Source of the DNA: Patagioenas fasciata
Taxonomy: Eukaryota > Chordata > Aves > Columbiformes > Columbidae
Direction of reading: 5' to 3'
Length of the DNA stretch: 64,000 nucleotides
NCBI RefSeq assembly: GCF_037038585.1
Contig: NC_092541.1
Location: 3,221,445-3,285,444 of the forward strand
Positions 45,030-57,690 of this stretch are shown piece by piece; the stretch's first letter is position 1; each line of letters begins with the position of its first letter. Position numbers and translations under genes: made by a program. Below the pieces are notes generated by a model. That model did no database searches and was not told the DNA's origin. It saw only the letters and a list, made by a program, of their open reading frames with translations.

Positions 45030-47370
45030 TTGCTGTGTGTGCCGGTGATGCTGCCGACAGCCCCCCCGCACACCTGCACCTCAGGGCACTGCAGCCTTTC
45101 TGCTTGCAAAGATCTCCCTCCTTCCCAGCCTTTCACATCTGTCTGATTTCCGTCCGTCCTTCGTTCTGCTGAGGCTGATAATGTCTCATGAAAAAAATGC
45201 TCCCGAAGCAGAAGCTGCGTTACTGGAAAGGTGCTTAGGCCAGCGGGAGGTGTTTGCCAGGGCCCCCCCGGTGCTCCGCACCCTGCGGTCTCAGCAGAGC
45301 TGAGCCCCCCAGCACCCCCAGACTGAGCCCTTTTCCCAGCGCTGGTCCCACTAGAGGGCAACAGAAACCCAGGAAAGGAGAAGGGAGCTGAGCAGCACTG
45401 CCCAGGCTGCCCCCAGTCCAGCTTCCAGAGAAATCACCCCAAATTAACCTCAGCTGCTGCCCCGGGAGGGACGAGCACTGGGTGAGGTGGGGGTGCGTCC
45501 TCCTGCCCCCCCAAACCAGCCCCTGCAGCCACAAGAACATCCCTCTTACAAACCGCATCCCCTGGGCCTGGGGAAAAAGAGGTTTCCCAAAGCGTCAGGA
45601 ACACACGGGGAGCCTTTGGGTTTGGAAATGTGCACGGTCTGTGCTTCTGCAGCAGCCCCCGGAGCCCCATCCCCATCACTGCGACCCCCCCATCCTGCCT
45701 GGGACGCTCCTGGGGAAAAAGCAGCAGGGACAAGAGTTTTCTTTAGACGTGCTGGAAGCACCGCCAGCCTTTCCCACTCCTCCACCCCAATCCTGGTCCG
45801 CCTTACAGCACCAGAACATATTTGCTGGTGTTTCAAAGGAAACCTGTCCCAGATGCTGCCCAGGACTCACCTGGATGGTTTTGTTTCTGTAGGGGGGGAG
45901 CAGGAGCCCACTGTGCTCAACAGCCCCCTCGGTTGGGCCACGTGGCTGGGACACGTCCCGAGCTGATTGGGACACGTCCCCAAGCTGGACAGGGACACAT
46001 CCCCACCACCACCCGGGAGGGTGGAAGCTCCAGCTCCATCTCACCACGCTTGGGCTATTTCAGCAGCTCCGGGGGGAGCCATTGCAGCACCAGACGAGCT
46101 CAAGCAGCTCCTAAATCAGCCCTGCTTTATGCCACTCCTGTCCCCGGTTGCCTCCAAACACCAGGAAACCCAGAAAGTCGCATTAAATCATTTTTATCCC
46201 TCGTTCTTCCTCCTCATCCTGAGCTGTGCTGACCCCAGCTGAGCCTCGTGGAGCCGTGAGGAGCCACAAAGCTGCTCCCAGGAGCATCCCAGCCCCAGCA
46301 GCGGGTGGGACGTGGCCAGGACAGTGCGGGGGACATGGACCCGCGTCCCGCAGCAGCGACGGCTCCGGGGGCTGCGCGGGAGCTGCGGCGCTCGGAGGGA
46401 CTGAAGAGCAGGTGACAGCGCAGGCAGCTGGAAGTTTTATGAAGATCTTTTATCGAAATCGCAGTAGTTAGAGCCGTGCAGCCTATTAAAGGTGCCCAGC
46501 ACGCCGCTGGGGCCAGGACAGTGTTAGTGCCGTCGTATTTCCCCCAATACCGTGTTCCTGCTGGTTTTAGGAGGCCCCAGGGTCCATCCAGCACAACTCG
46601 TGCATGAATATTCTAGAATTTTTAACAACCCTGACTACCACAAAGCTTTTTTAGAGGGTTTCGACATTCCTTTGCTCCCTTTGGCGTGTATTTGCTGGGG
46701 AAATGGGGCTCACCGCGCTCCTCACCCCGTGCTGGTGTTGAGGATGTGTCCTGTCTTCCTCGCTCCAGGGGAGCAAGTGGCAGCGACACCGATCAGGCTG
46801 CTCATGGGGAGTGAAAGGTGATTCAGCCCCCAGGGAACTCCCGTGGGCTCTGCCCGAGATGGTGTTTCCAACCTGCTCGTGATGCCCAGCGGAGCCGGGA
46901 GCTGCGGGCAGGCCTGTGGGCAGCAGCCACCGCACACGTTTGTCACCCCCCTTCCTCCCCCCAAACCGCAACAGAAACCGCCCTGTCCCGGTCCCAGCTC
47001 CGCAGCGGCATCGAACGCTGGGCCCGTTTGTGTGCAGCCCCCCCAGGCTCGGCACCAGCGTCCTGCAGCTCACAACCTGCTCTCCATCCCATCCTCAGTG
47101 TCCCCCGTGCCAGCCCTGTGCCACCACCCGGATGCTCCTCTGCTCATCCACGGGACTTCGTGACATGACGGTTCTCAAGCCCCCTCATTGGGTGCACCCA
47201 CACAGGCCCCTGGGACTCCCCCAGACCCCCGGGACCCCCCCGGTTGGTTTCCCCGCCGCGGGCAGCAAAGGGTTACGCGGGAGGTGTCGCTGTGTCCCCA
47301 GCACCTGGAGGGGAGGGAGCGGGAGGGGACGGAGCGAGTTTCAGTGAGTCTCCAACAACAGCGACGAGCG
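45030..47370. other. Intergenic DNA upstream of NXPH3
   Basis: No gene seen. The block at 46,425-46,680 (GAAGATCTTTTATCG, CCTATTAAAGG, CATGAATATTCTAG) is AT-richer and a candidate enhancer of NXPH3. From about 46,800 on the DNA becomes GC-rich toward the NXPH3 promoter. Confidence 0.4.
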
Positions 47371-47374
47371 GGCT

Positions 47375-47562
47375 GGGAACCGGCAGGGAACGGGCAGGGA
47401 GCGGGCAGGGAACGGGCAGAGAACCGGCAGAGAACGAGCAGGGAACGGGCAGAGAACGGGCAGAGAGCAGGCAGGGAACCGGCAGGGAACGGGCAGAGAA
47501 CGGGCAGAGAACGGGCAGGGAACCGGCAGGGAGCGGGCAGGGAGCGGGCAGGGAGCGGGCAG
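47375..47562 (+). repeat. G-rich 10-bp tandem array upstream of NXPH3
   Basis: About 18-19 copies of a 10-base unit near GGGAACGGGC A (GGGAGCGGGCA and AGAACGGGCA variants) keep 10-base register. Runs of three G separated by two or three bases on the coding-sense strand make the array strongly G-quadruplex-prone. It ends at a CAG trinucleotide run about 215 bases before the NXPH3 start, so it lies in the core promoter or 5' UTR. Confidence 0.93.
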
Positions 47563-47790
47563 CGGAGCAGCAGCAGCAGCGGCCGCAGGTGCAGCCGCCC
47601 CCGGTCCGGCCGAGCGCGGCGGGAGCGGCCGGAGCCACCATGGCCCGGGGGGGGCCCTGAGCCGGGGACATCCCCGCCCCTCGCTATCGGCCCCCGCTGA
47701 AACAGAACGGAGGGAAAGAAGAGAAACCAGAAAAACCCACCCGAACCCGCTCGGAATTGGGGCTCCGGCGAAGGCGGCAGCGGCTGGAAA
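47563..47790 (+). promoter_or_regulatory. NXPH3: NXPH3 CpG-island promoter and 5' UTR
   Basis: CpG-rich DNA between the 10-bp array and the start codon. It includes a short CAG run and GCGGCCGC-like sequence, and an upstream ATG at 47,640 in good context (CACCATGG) that opens only a seven-codon frame, ATGGCCCGGGGG to TGA. The transcription start is unknown. If transcription begins further upstream, the short frame could damp translation. Confidence 0.55.
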
Positions 47791-49255
<1,465 letters not shown>

Positions 49256-50140
49256 CGCTCTGCCCGGCTCGGGGTGTCCCGGTGACGAGCGGGTGCGGGG
49301 GGGCGGGGGGAGGGACGGGGATGGTTTTGTAAGCGGGGGCGGGAGCGCGGGGGTCCCTGGAAACCAGAAACGAGGAAGGAAGAGGAGGATTTTCCATTTT
49401 CCCCAAAAGCTCCAATGCCAGGAGGAGGAGTTTTAGGTACCAGCATCGCTAAGCCTGGCCTGGATCTGTGGTTGGTAGAGCCTGGTCTGCGAAGGCAGGG
49501 TCTGAATCCGGGACACAGAAAATGGGACAGAAAGGCACGGTCGGGACTCGCGTTTCTCGGTGCAATGACGGGTTTGGCTGGATCGAGGTGACGTGGCCCT
49601 GGGGGCGGGTGGAGGAGCCCGGGGAGGACCCAGGGGGTGAGGAGGGACCTGGTGCCCCCGGGGGGTGTGAGCCGTCCCCAGGCAGCCGCAGCATCTCCCG
49701 TGTCCCAGTGCGGCAGAGCGGGACCCGGGGCTGAGCTTCCCGTGTGGGGATGGAAACGGGAGCCAGAGGGACCTTGCCGGGGTGTCCCCCCCAGCTCACG
49801 GCGGCATGGGGGGCGCTCAGGGAGCCGGAACTGTGAATTGGCAGGTAGAGCAGCCCTGGCGGAACCTGTCAGATGTGCTGACACAATCCGTGATTCATGC
49901 GTGTCCCCTGACACGCGCTGATTCATGCGTTTGCCCTTCATCTCCCCCGAGCTCCGTCCCGCCGGCCCCAGCGCCGCGCGCGGACGCTGCGCCAAGGGGA
50001 GCTCTGATTGTGGCGTTTAATCGACTCGGAAGGGAAAAAAAAGACCAACACCAAAACCAACAGAAAAACAAAACAAAATCACAAACCACAACAACGTTGT
50101 CCTTGAGAGAGAAAATAAAGTTTTCCCGGTGGCACCGAGG
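49256..50140 (+). other. NXPH3: NXPH3 3' UTR
   Basis: Non-coding sequence runs from the stop codon to the first good AATAAA at 50,114-50,119, which is followed by GTTTTCCCGGTGG. An A-rich stretch at 50,030-50,100 precedes the signal. The end point is inferred. Confidence 0.6.
50114..50119 (+). promoter_or_regulatory. NXPH3: Probable NXPH3 polyadenylation signal
   Basis: Canonical AATAAA about 860 bases after the stop codon. No earlier AATAAA was seen on this strand within the 3' UTR. Confidence 0.6.
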
Positions 50141-50144
50141 CAGG

Positions 50145-52835
50145 TGAAGCGTTTTCACTCAGAGGAACCTCTCTTTCCATGGGGAGCAGCAAGATGAACT
50201 GCTGGGGTTGGCAATGTGGCCCAGCGCGGGTCCCCGGCCCGAATTCGGCTCCGTTCACACACACCAGCACTCGCTGCTTCCAGCAAGCAGTGTTGGGTCC
50301 AGCTCGGTCCTGCACCCACCGCTTGGTCACTGTCGCTCATACACGGGCTCGTTCTGCACCCCCGGAGCTGTTCCCGACCTCCCATCCCCAGGTACCAACG
50401 CCAGGCTCCTGCTTCTCTGGATGCATTCAAGACCAAACCAAAGCGGTTTCCCACCAGCCCTGCATTTCCCCAGAGTCCCCCCTGTAGGGCAGCTCAGAAA
50501 GCCCCGATGGAGCAGACGCCCCACAGAGCGGTGGGGCCGGTGCTGGGTTTGGTGCCTCAGCCCCCACACGTCCAATTCCTTCTGCTGGCAAAGTTTCATT
50601 ATTTGCACTTTTACATCTAGACAGAGGCCTGTTCCAAAATCCATCGAGCGCAGAAAGGCTTTTAGTGCAATAATCAATGAGGAGACTTTTACTGCGAGAA
50701 CAGAAAGTTTAAAACGCTCTGAGAGCAGCGTTTCAGAAAATAGCCAGAGCCGTATGTGCCGTGGGGGGGACCCACCGCGAGCCGTCTCACAAAGTGTGTC
50801 CCCAAGGGTTCGCGCTCCGCTGAAGGCAGGAGCATGGAAAGCTGCATTAAACCCCCTTCTGGCAGCACAAACAAAACCGACACACACAAAAGTTGCTCAT
50901 TTGGAGAAATTTCAGACAATCGCCACGGGAAGCAGCCGGGGGGAGCAGGGAACCAGGCGACAAAGGATGCTCCATTGTCAAAAGTGCTGCGGAGCCGCAG
51001 TTACTAGGAGACCAGGACGGGCCATTATTCGGGCTGGGAGAAGAGGATTCCTGCTCGCAGAGTCACAACTTGCCTCAGAAAATGCGGGTTTTGCTGAGCT
51101 GGAGGGCAAACAACACAGGAGAAACCCCCCCGGCCACTGAGTCCCCTTGCTGCTGGTCCTGTGCATCCCCTGCTCACCGGGCAGAGCCCCTGCTCACCGG
51201 GCAGAGCCCCCGCTCCCACTCCCTGTGTGAAACCCCCACGTCACACCCCCAGAAACCAGGTTTCGTTTCTTTCCCCATTACCAGATGGACATAAAATAGA
51301 TTTGGGGGTGGGGGAAGCTGAAGTTTATCCAAATGAAGTTCCACGAGCTGCCAACTCCATCACAAAGGAAGCGGCGTGTAATGAGTGCGGAGAGCAGGCT
51401 TCAAGCCCTGGGTGACGGCGGGTTCGCAATTAGAGCCCATCCAGCTATAAACCAGCCCTGATCATCCCGGTAACGCGGTGGCCGATCGCTTTGTCTCCGA
51501 GGCAGGAAAAGCCCTGATGGGAACTACTTACCGCTGTCATCTGCAGCCGGCAGCGAGCGCTCTCCATCTCCAGTAATTAGCTCGCTTCACTTTGTTAATA
51601 CTTTTTCCTCTTCCCCACAAAATCCTCCTGATTTAAATTTCATGAGCCTCCGAGCTAACCTGGGCTTCCGCACATTCAGGAGCCGCTTCCCAGCACAGCC
51701 TGCTCCGCCTTCCCAAAGTCAATCAGCAGCCCCCAGCCATTAATTGCACCCATTAGGGATGGTGGGGACCAGTCCAGCCCAGTATCCCCCAGTCCCAGCT
51801 CTGCTCTCCATCCCGGGTGGATCCCATCCGGCCTCACGGACTGAGGTGACAACCCTGGTTCAGTGGTGGCCTTGGCAGGGTTGGGTTCATGGGTGGACCT
51901 TAAAGGTCTTTTCCAACCTTTTCCTTAAAATGCTGTTTAATATTTGGGCCATTCTCCCATTAAGATCATTTCCTCAACTCCACACAGCCCAAGTGCTCCT
52001 TCATTAATTTTGCCTTATATCGTAAAAAGTAATTAGGACTAATCAACCTCAAACAAACCTTAATCCATCTCTCTATAGGTAACTGGGTCCTCTTCTCCCT
52101 CTCTAATCTTGCAGTCAGTCAGACTTTGTCTTTGCACCATTCCCTGTTTACCACACCAGGAACCAGCCTTGGATTCAATGGAGTCTCATGTCCAGCTGCC
52201 ACCTCCAGAGCGTGCTGGTGCGTTCCTGGGGCTTCGGGAAGGACCAACCTACCAGGAAAATAGGATTTATTGCAAACGTGGCACAACCAGATCCTTCTCA
52301 CCGCTGTGACAGCTTCGAGGCACCAGCTTTCCTCAGCCTGGGGTCAGGAGGGGTTTTCCAAACATGACCATCTTCAGCAGGTTCCAGCCAGACACAAAGA
52401 TCTCGATTGAGAAGGAAGTTTGTTCATGAAAAGCTTCGGTTGATGAGCAACAAAAGGTTATTGTCACAAGAGCCCCACTTGACGTGAGAGCTTCTTCACG
52501 TTTCCAACCTCAGAGGTTTCCACCAAAATTTGGCAGGATTTGGAGCAATTCCCAGCGCGGCGGCTCTCGGAGCCGCTCGGTTACTCGGAAACTTCAGCTT
52601 CCAGAAAAACAAACTATTGGCTTAAACACACAAAACCCCCCAAGAAAATGGGATATTTAGATGTCACAAGAAGTATATAAACCTCAGTTTGTGTTGGATT
52701 TCCTGATTTCTCCACGGGGATGGCTTCAGGGCCCCTCTCAGGGTTTCCAGCCTGGGGCAGCGTTTCACCGCAGGGCACGGGCAGCTCAAGGTGTTTCCAT
52801 TTCGGTGGCTCCCGTGTTGTGTCCCCATGTCGTTA
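50145..52835. other. Intergenic DNA between NXPH3 and SPOP, proximal part
   Basis: No gene seen. Candidate regulatory islands are 50,570-50,760 (TTCATTATTTGC, GTGCAATAATCAATGAGG) and 51,290-51,740 (TTTATCCAAATG, CCAGTAATTAGCTCG, TTGTTAATACTTTTTCC, CCATTAATTGC). These are AT-rich, non-repetitive blocks that look constrained by composition. Confidence 0.38.
51858..51920 (+). mobile_element. CR1 LINE 3'-end fragment
   Basis: The plus strand reads GGCCTTGGCAGGGTTGGG, then TTCATGGGTGGACC, then TTAAAGGTCTTTTCCAACC, the standard avian CR1 3' sequence with a few changes and a missing octamer tail. Only about 60 bases are recognisable, so the element is 5'-truncated and old. Confidence 0.8.
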
Positions 52836-52839
52836 AACT

Positions 52840-53175
52840 GCGCTAATGACAGACGCCTCTTAATTCCAGGGCATCAATCCTGACCATGCTATTGGCTTTT
52901 TCTGATAAACTTAACCAAGTTATTCCAGGCCTTTGTCTAGTCGGTCTTATCTGTCTTTATAAAGATAACATTCACGTGCCCTCTGGGGACGGCGTGAGGC
53001 TGCAGATCCTCAAGCGCTCTGGAAATCCTCCCCTGGAAGGGGAAGCAGCAGAAATGATTATTCATGAAATCCCCGGTGTTATGACTTGTTATTACACGCA
53101 GTCGACTAAAAATGCGAGTGGGCTGAATGCATGGTGTATTTGATCTAAGAATTATTACAGTTTTGCCAATTAGAC
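52840..53175. promoter_or_regulatory. Candidate enhancer with paired GATA sites
   Basis: An AT-rich block carries GCGCTAATGAC, TTCTGATAAAC, a near-palindrome with TTATCT at 52,947-52,952 and AGATAA at 52,963-52,968 around TTTATAAA, then GATTATTCATG, TTATTACACG and GAATTATTACAG. Three GATA-type cores lie within about 65 bases. No coding potential is seen. Enhancer function is inferred. Confidence 0.42.
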
Positions 53176-53179
53176 CCAG

Positions 53180-56100
53180 AACCCAAACACAGGCGCTGCC
53201 TCCTCCCCTCGCGCTCCCCCGCCGGCGCTCGGCACCAGCTGCCGCTTCACAAGCACCAGCACCTCCCGTCTTCCTGCGCTTTCAACCACCTCCAAGAGCA
53301 GCAGGTCCCTGATTGTTTTCCCTCCAATTAGCGGCAGAGCTGCGACGTGCAACGTCGCATCACGGCAACAACCGCTCGCCCCGCCGGCAGGTTTTCCTGT
53401 GTGAGCGGGGGCGGAGAAGCCCCCCAGCATCCCCCTCGACCCCTCGCCCACCCAGAGCCCCAGCCCGCTGGTTGGAGGTTGAGCTGCGCTGCCAAGCGTC
53501 GCGGAACCGGCATCTGCTCCCCGGAGCTCAGCCCGAACACGCTGTTCTGCAGAGCCAGGCCTGGGAAGGACGGGTTTAGTTCTGCCCGAGCGGCTCCCGC
53601 CCGAGCACCCATCTGTCACACCTGTCACCCCCACCGGCCCCTCCGGCGGGTGCCGGGGGCTGTGGCTCAGTAGCCCTCCGGTGCTGCTCACGTGCGCTTT
53701 GCTGCTGCAGATCTGTTCCCATCCGGATCGCGGGGAGGGTTTCCCCTCGTGTCTTGTTCAATTGCAAACAGAGACGAGAGGTGCATACAAGAATAGTGTG
53801 TTGTTGGGGTTTTTTTTAAATAGAAATATTTCCATTTAAGTGCTGTGCGGATGGTTCAGACTCACTCGGGCGGCACAAGAAGCTCCGAGGGTGGCGGCGG
53901 TGGCAGCTCCGGCTCCCGCTGCAGGGGCAGCGCTGGACTCACTTGTCCCCGTGCCCAGGGGGATCAACCACCCCCAAGGGTGAGATGAGAACAGTGACTG
54001 ATGTTCACACACACAGTCCCAAACACCTGAACAAAGCAAACAGGGGAGGAAGAGATTTTAGGGGAATGTTGGTGTGAACCCGCTCAGACATTGGTCACGT
54101 CTGTGTGTCCGTCCCCTCCTTCAGGACCAGGGACAGGCTGCAAACCACCCCCTGCTCTCTAAAGTAAAATAAAATCCTGGAATAAACGCACCAAACCCCA
54201 GACACCAAGCAAACTCCCCCAGCCCCAGCAGAGCCCCCGCCCGGCCTGCAGGCAAACCCGGCGGCTCCGTTTGCAGCCGGACCGAGACGCAGCATCCCCA
54301 GGACCAGGGTGACATTGGTGTCCCCAGGACCGGGGTGACGTTGCCCAGCACTGTCAGTGCCCCATGGGTCATTATTGCAGCGTCCACAGGTGCTTCAGCC
54401 CAATACAGGGAGAGGGGAAGTTACAGGGGTGGAAAACACAGGCATGAGGATTCAGGCCGAAAAACAAGAACAGGCTGTCAAGAGGCAGCGAGAGGAGGAA
54501 AGGAATGGAAAACTTGTCTGGTTCTTTCAAATCCCACTAGAGCCCAGCTCCTCCGCAGAGACTTCCCAACTCAAACTGCTTCAAACCCCACACCTGCTTG
54601 CACTAAAAAAATATGTTAAATAATTCAGTTTTCACTCGTGTGCTCTCGAGCTGCAGAATCCTCCTGGCTGCTGTAGCTCCACGGTGTTTCAGGGGAAGGA
54701 GGGAGGTGGGAGCTGGGACCGAGCTCCGTGTGCTGGTGCTGCTGCTCCACGCCGCTCTGCCGAGCCCATGACACCGCGGCGGCCGCGGCACCAGCGGGAC
54801 CGGGCCGGGAGGAGGGAGGGCTGCTGTGCTTCCCACCTGCCGGGCTGCTCTGATCTGTGGCAGATGTCTCTCCGCTTTCAAGCGGCATCAAGAAGCGCCC
54901 GCTTTCATCCAGCCTCCTCCTCGGGAAATTTTCCCATAAGGGGGAAAGAAGATTACCTTCTGTGGTCTGTGCAAAGCCCTGCGGTACTGGGATGCGGCTG
55001 CGTCTCCACACCAGGCTGGAGGACTTGAACCCGGGCTCCTGCTCCTTCCACTGCTGCCGATCCCTCCCTGAGACCACGAGCCTCACGCTCTAAGGAAATT
55101 CCTCATTTCAGGCACCGGGGCTCTGAAATTTATGTCTTGTTCAGAAAATTACAATAGCAACAACAGAACCAGTGAAGATCTGGCACCTAAACGGAGATTC
55201 CCCACCGGACCCCACAGGCTGCGCGATGACAGTGAAATGAAGAAGTGAAACTGCCTATGGCCGAGCGGCCCCGGAGCTCCCGTGCCCACAAAGCAGCCTG
55301 AGGATTCTCTGGTGCTTCATCAACTGCCTGAGCTGAGCTGAGGACACGGGTTTTACCTCCTGTGCTCTCTCTTCTTGCCTCCAATATCAGACATCGTCCC
55401 ACTGGGACGGTGACCAAACACTGAGATACCCAGAGTCTTCCAGTTCCTATCGCTGCTGTTCGCCTCCAAAGGCTTTAAAATGTTTGCACCCAGCTCACAT
55501 CAGCGTCTGTCTCAGCTCTCCAAGAAGTGTGACTGTTGTTGTATCTCTTGTTGCCCCAGCAGGTGCTGCTCACCTGGCAGGTGGCACTGGGACGTCCCCG
55601 GCCCGGGGATGCTCTGGCTGGCGGGAGGGCGGGTGTCTGGCTGTGCCACTGGTGCCCAGTGCTGTTTGCAGCCTCTGCTACAGCAAACACGGCATCTTAA
55701 TTAAGGGACTCGTTGGCTTGCTGAACTCAGACAGATGGGATCTTAATTCAATTAGTATACTTTAATTACCTATTATAGTAGGACTTCAAAAAAACGGACA
55801 CAAGCGGAAGGTTTTCTGAGCAGCTGTCAATCCCAGCGCACGCTTATCAATGACCAGCAGCAAACGCTGCTCAGTGGGTTCTTTCTACCACTCCTGCTCC
55901 TCACCCCTAAAACCAGCTGAATTTTATCTATAGGTTTTGCAGTTTTGCCTGCTCTCTCCTCATGTATTGAACACAAACAACAGCAACACACACAAGCACA
56001 TCTGTTGGAAAACAGGACGTCACGTCCTCCTGTCACCCCAAGCTACAGCAAGGACCATGAAGAAGATCCATAGAGTTTTGCTTTACACGTTACAACCTGC

Positions 56101-57430
56101 CAGTTAGTGCCAGTAAAAAGGCTTGAACCCAATGTAAGAATAAGCTTGTGTTGGGACACAAGGATGTGCCAGATTATTGCTTCAGGTCTCTTTCAAAACT
56201 ATGTCTAAGAAAAGCTTTACACACAGAGATCGCAGCTGGGATCCATCCCAAGGCGTCCATCCCTATATCTGATCTGAGACAACAGGGACAAACCGGTGCT
56301 TAACAGGTGCCGATGGAAGAAACCTCCCCCCTGCTACTGCTTCATGCAAACTGCTCATTCCAGGTCTGTTTTATCACACGGGGGTGTTTGCGTCTAGAGC
56401 CAGAGCTGAGCTTTGGAAGAACATCCCTGTTGATCCATCCCAGAGCACCGTGAGGTCTCCCAGGTCACGACGCCAATGTCCCCAAACCCACACACCCCCG
56501 GCTCTGCCGTGGCCACGGAGCTGCGGCCTGGAACCAACATCCCGCTCGGCTATTTCTGTCGAGTGTTCTGTTGTCTGGCAAAAACTCAATAATAAGCAAT
56601 AATTTTGCCAGCGCCACCTGCCTAGAGGAGCGAAAAGGAGTTCGTGGGAAAGAAAGGGAACGCGGACGAGCTGCAATGCAGCACCGAGCGGAGCGGCTGC
56701 GGGAAACTCAACCCAACACCAAAAAGCCACCGGATCCTGGTGGTCCCGGCCATGGGGGTGTGAGCAGGATGATCCAAGCACTGAATGCTCGCTCGCGCAC
56801 CAGGACCACAGACCCTGGGTCTTTCCACAGGGCTGGGCAAGCGCTCCAGGTCCCTCCAGTTCAGCACCCACCACCTCCATTCACTTTATTTTTTTGCCAT
56901 TGACTCTTTTCAATTATTCAAAGAGGAGCCCTCCATTTCATCTCCTCTGCCTCTGTTTATTCACCTTTTGCCGGAATAATTGCAATCCTCTCTCCACCTC
57001 TTCCCAATTTACCCCATTAATTAACAGACTTCCTCAAGTGATTTTAATAATTCAGTCTCAAAGGCTGATGCACGAAGTTGGAGCAAGATGCAAAATCCAA
57101 CCCAAGCTCAACCCAAAACTCAGCTGATTCTTCTCGCCTGTGCTTTACCCAACAAACTGCAGCCGTGGAACCGCTCCTGCTTTATTTACCACATCTATTT
57201 TCCAGAAGCCTCCCAGGTCACTGCAGTTATTTCCCCAATTATTTAATGGGATTTTTCCCTGTTTCCCAGCTCTCCCCCCATCTTGCCCACTCTGTTCCCA
57301 GGGGGGTCAGGCGGGCGCTCGCCCCAGTTCGAAGTTCACTTTGAATGTAACGCGGGCAAGAAACTGGAACCGGCAACACAAAATTCGCTGCAGCACGTGC
57401 CTGGAATTGCAGCCAAAGAGCCAAGTGGGC
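53180..57430. other. Intergenic DNA, no gene seen
   Basis: A CpG-rich patch at about 53,160-53,720 looks like a small orphan CpG island; no gene attaches to it. Later sequence is mixed, with AT-richer patches at 55,680-55,800 and 56,880-57,070. A tRNA-like B box at 55,021-55,031 was examined and rejected. Confidence 0.35.
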
Positions 57431-57439
57431 AGCAGGTCA

Positions 57440-57690
57440 GGAAAAGATGACACCCCCTATAATTAAACATCTTCATATCAGATTAACCAAAAAAAAGTCA
57501 TTAGAAATAAATGAGTTAAGTGATTCTGCAACACAAGTTAAACGGCAGTCACGGGAGAAGGACAAACTGCACGGCCCAGCTTGACTGAGATAATTATTTT
57601 AGCAAAGCTTATTGCAAAATAAATTGCACGGAAGTTGAGAAACCTTCTGAAATTGTTGTTTTCAAATAAATCTTTGGCTCCTTCAAGGAA
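57440..57690. promoter_or_regulatory. Candidate conserved AT-rich element
   Basis: AT-rich and non-repetitive, with CCTATAATTAAAC, GAGATAATTATTTTAGC, TTATTGCAAAATAAATTGC and CAAATAAATC. It contrasts with GC-rich flanks. Regulatory role is inferred only. Confidence 0.35.

Noticed and set aside
44377-45172. His/Thr/Pro repeat frames
   Set aside because: Products of the 22-bp array; several frames are open simultaneously.
55005-55090. tRNA-like B box (GGTTCAAGTCC) on the minus strand
   Set aside because: The upstream part has no good A box and no cloverleaf could be drawn, so neither a tRNA nor a tRNA-derived SINE is supported.
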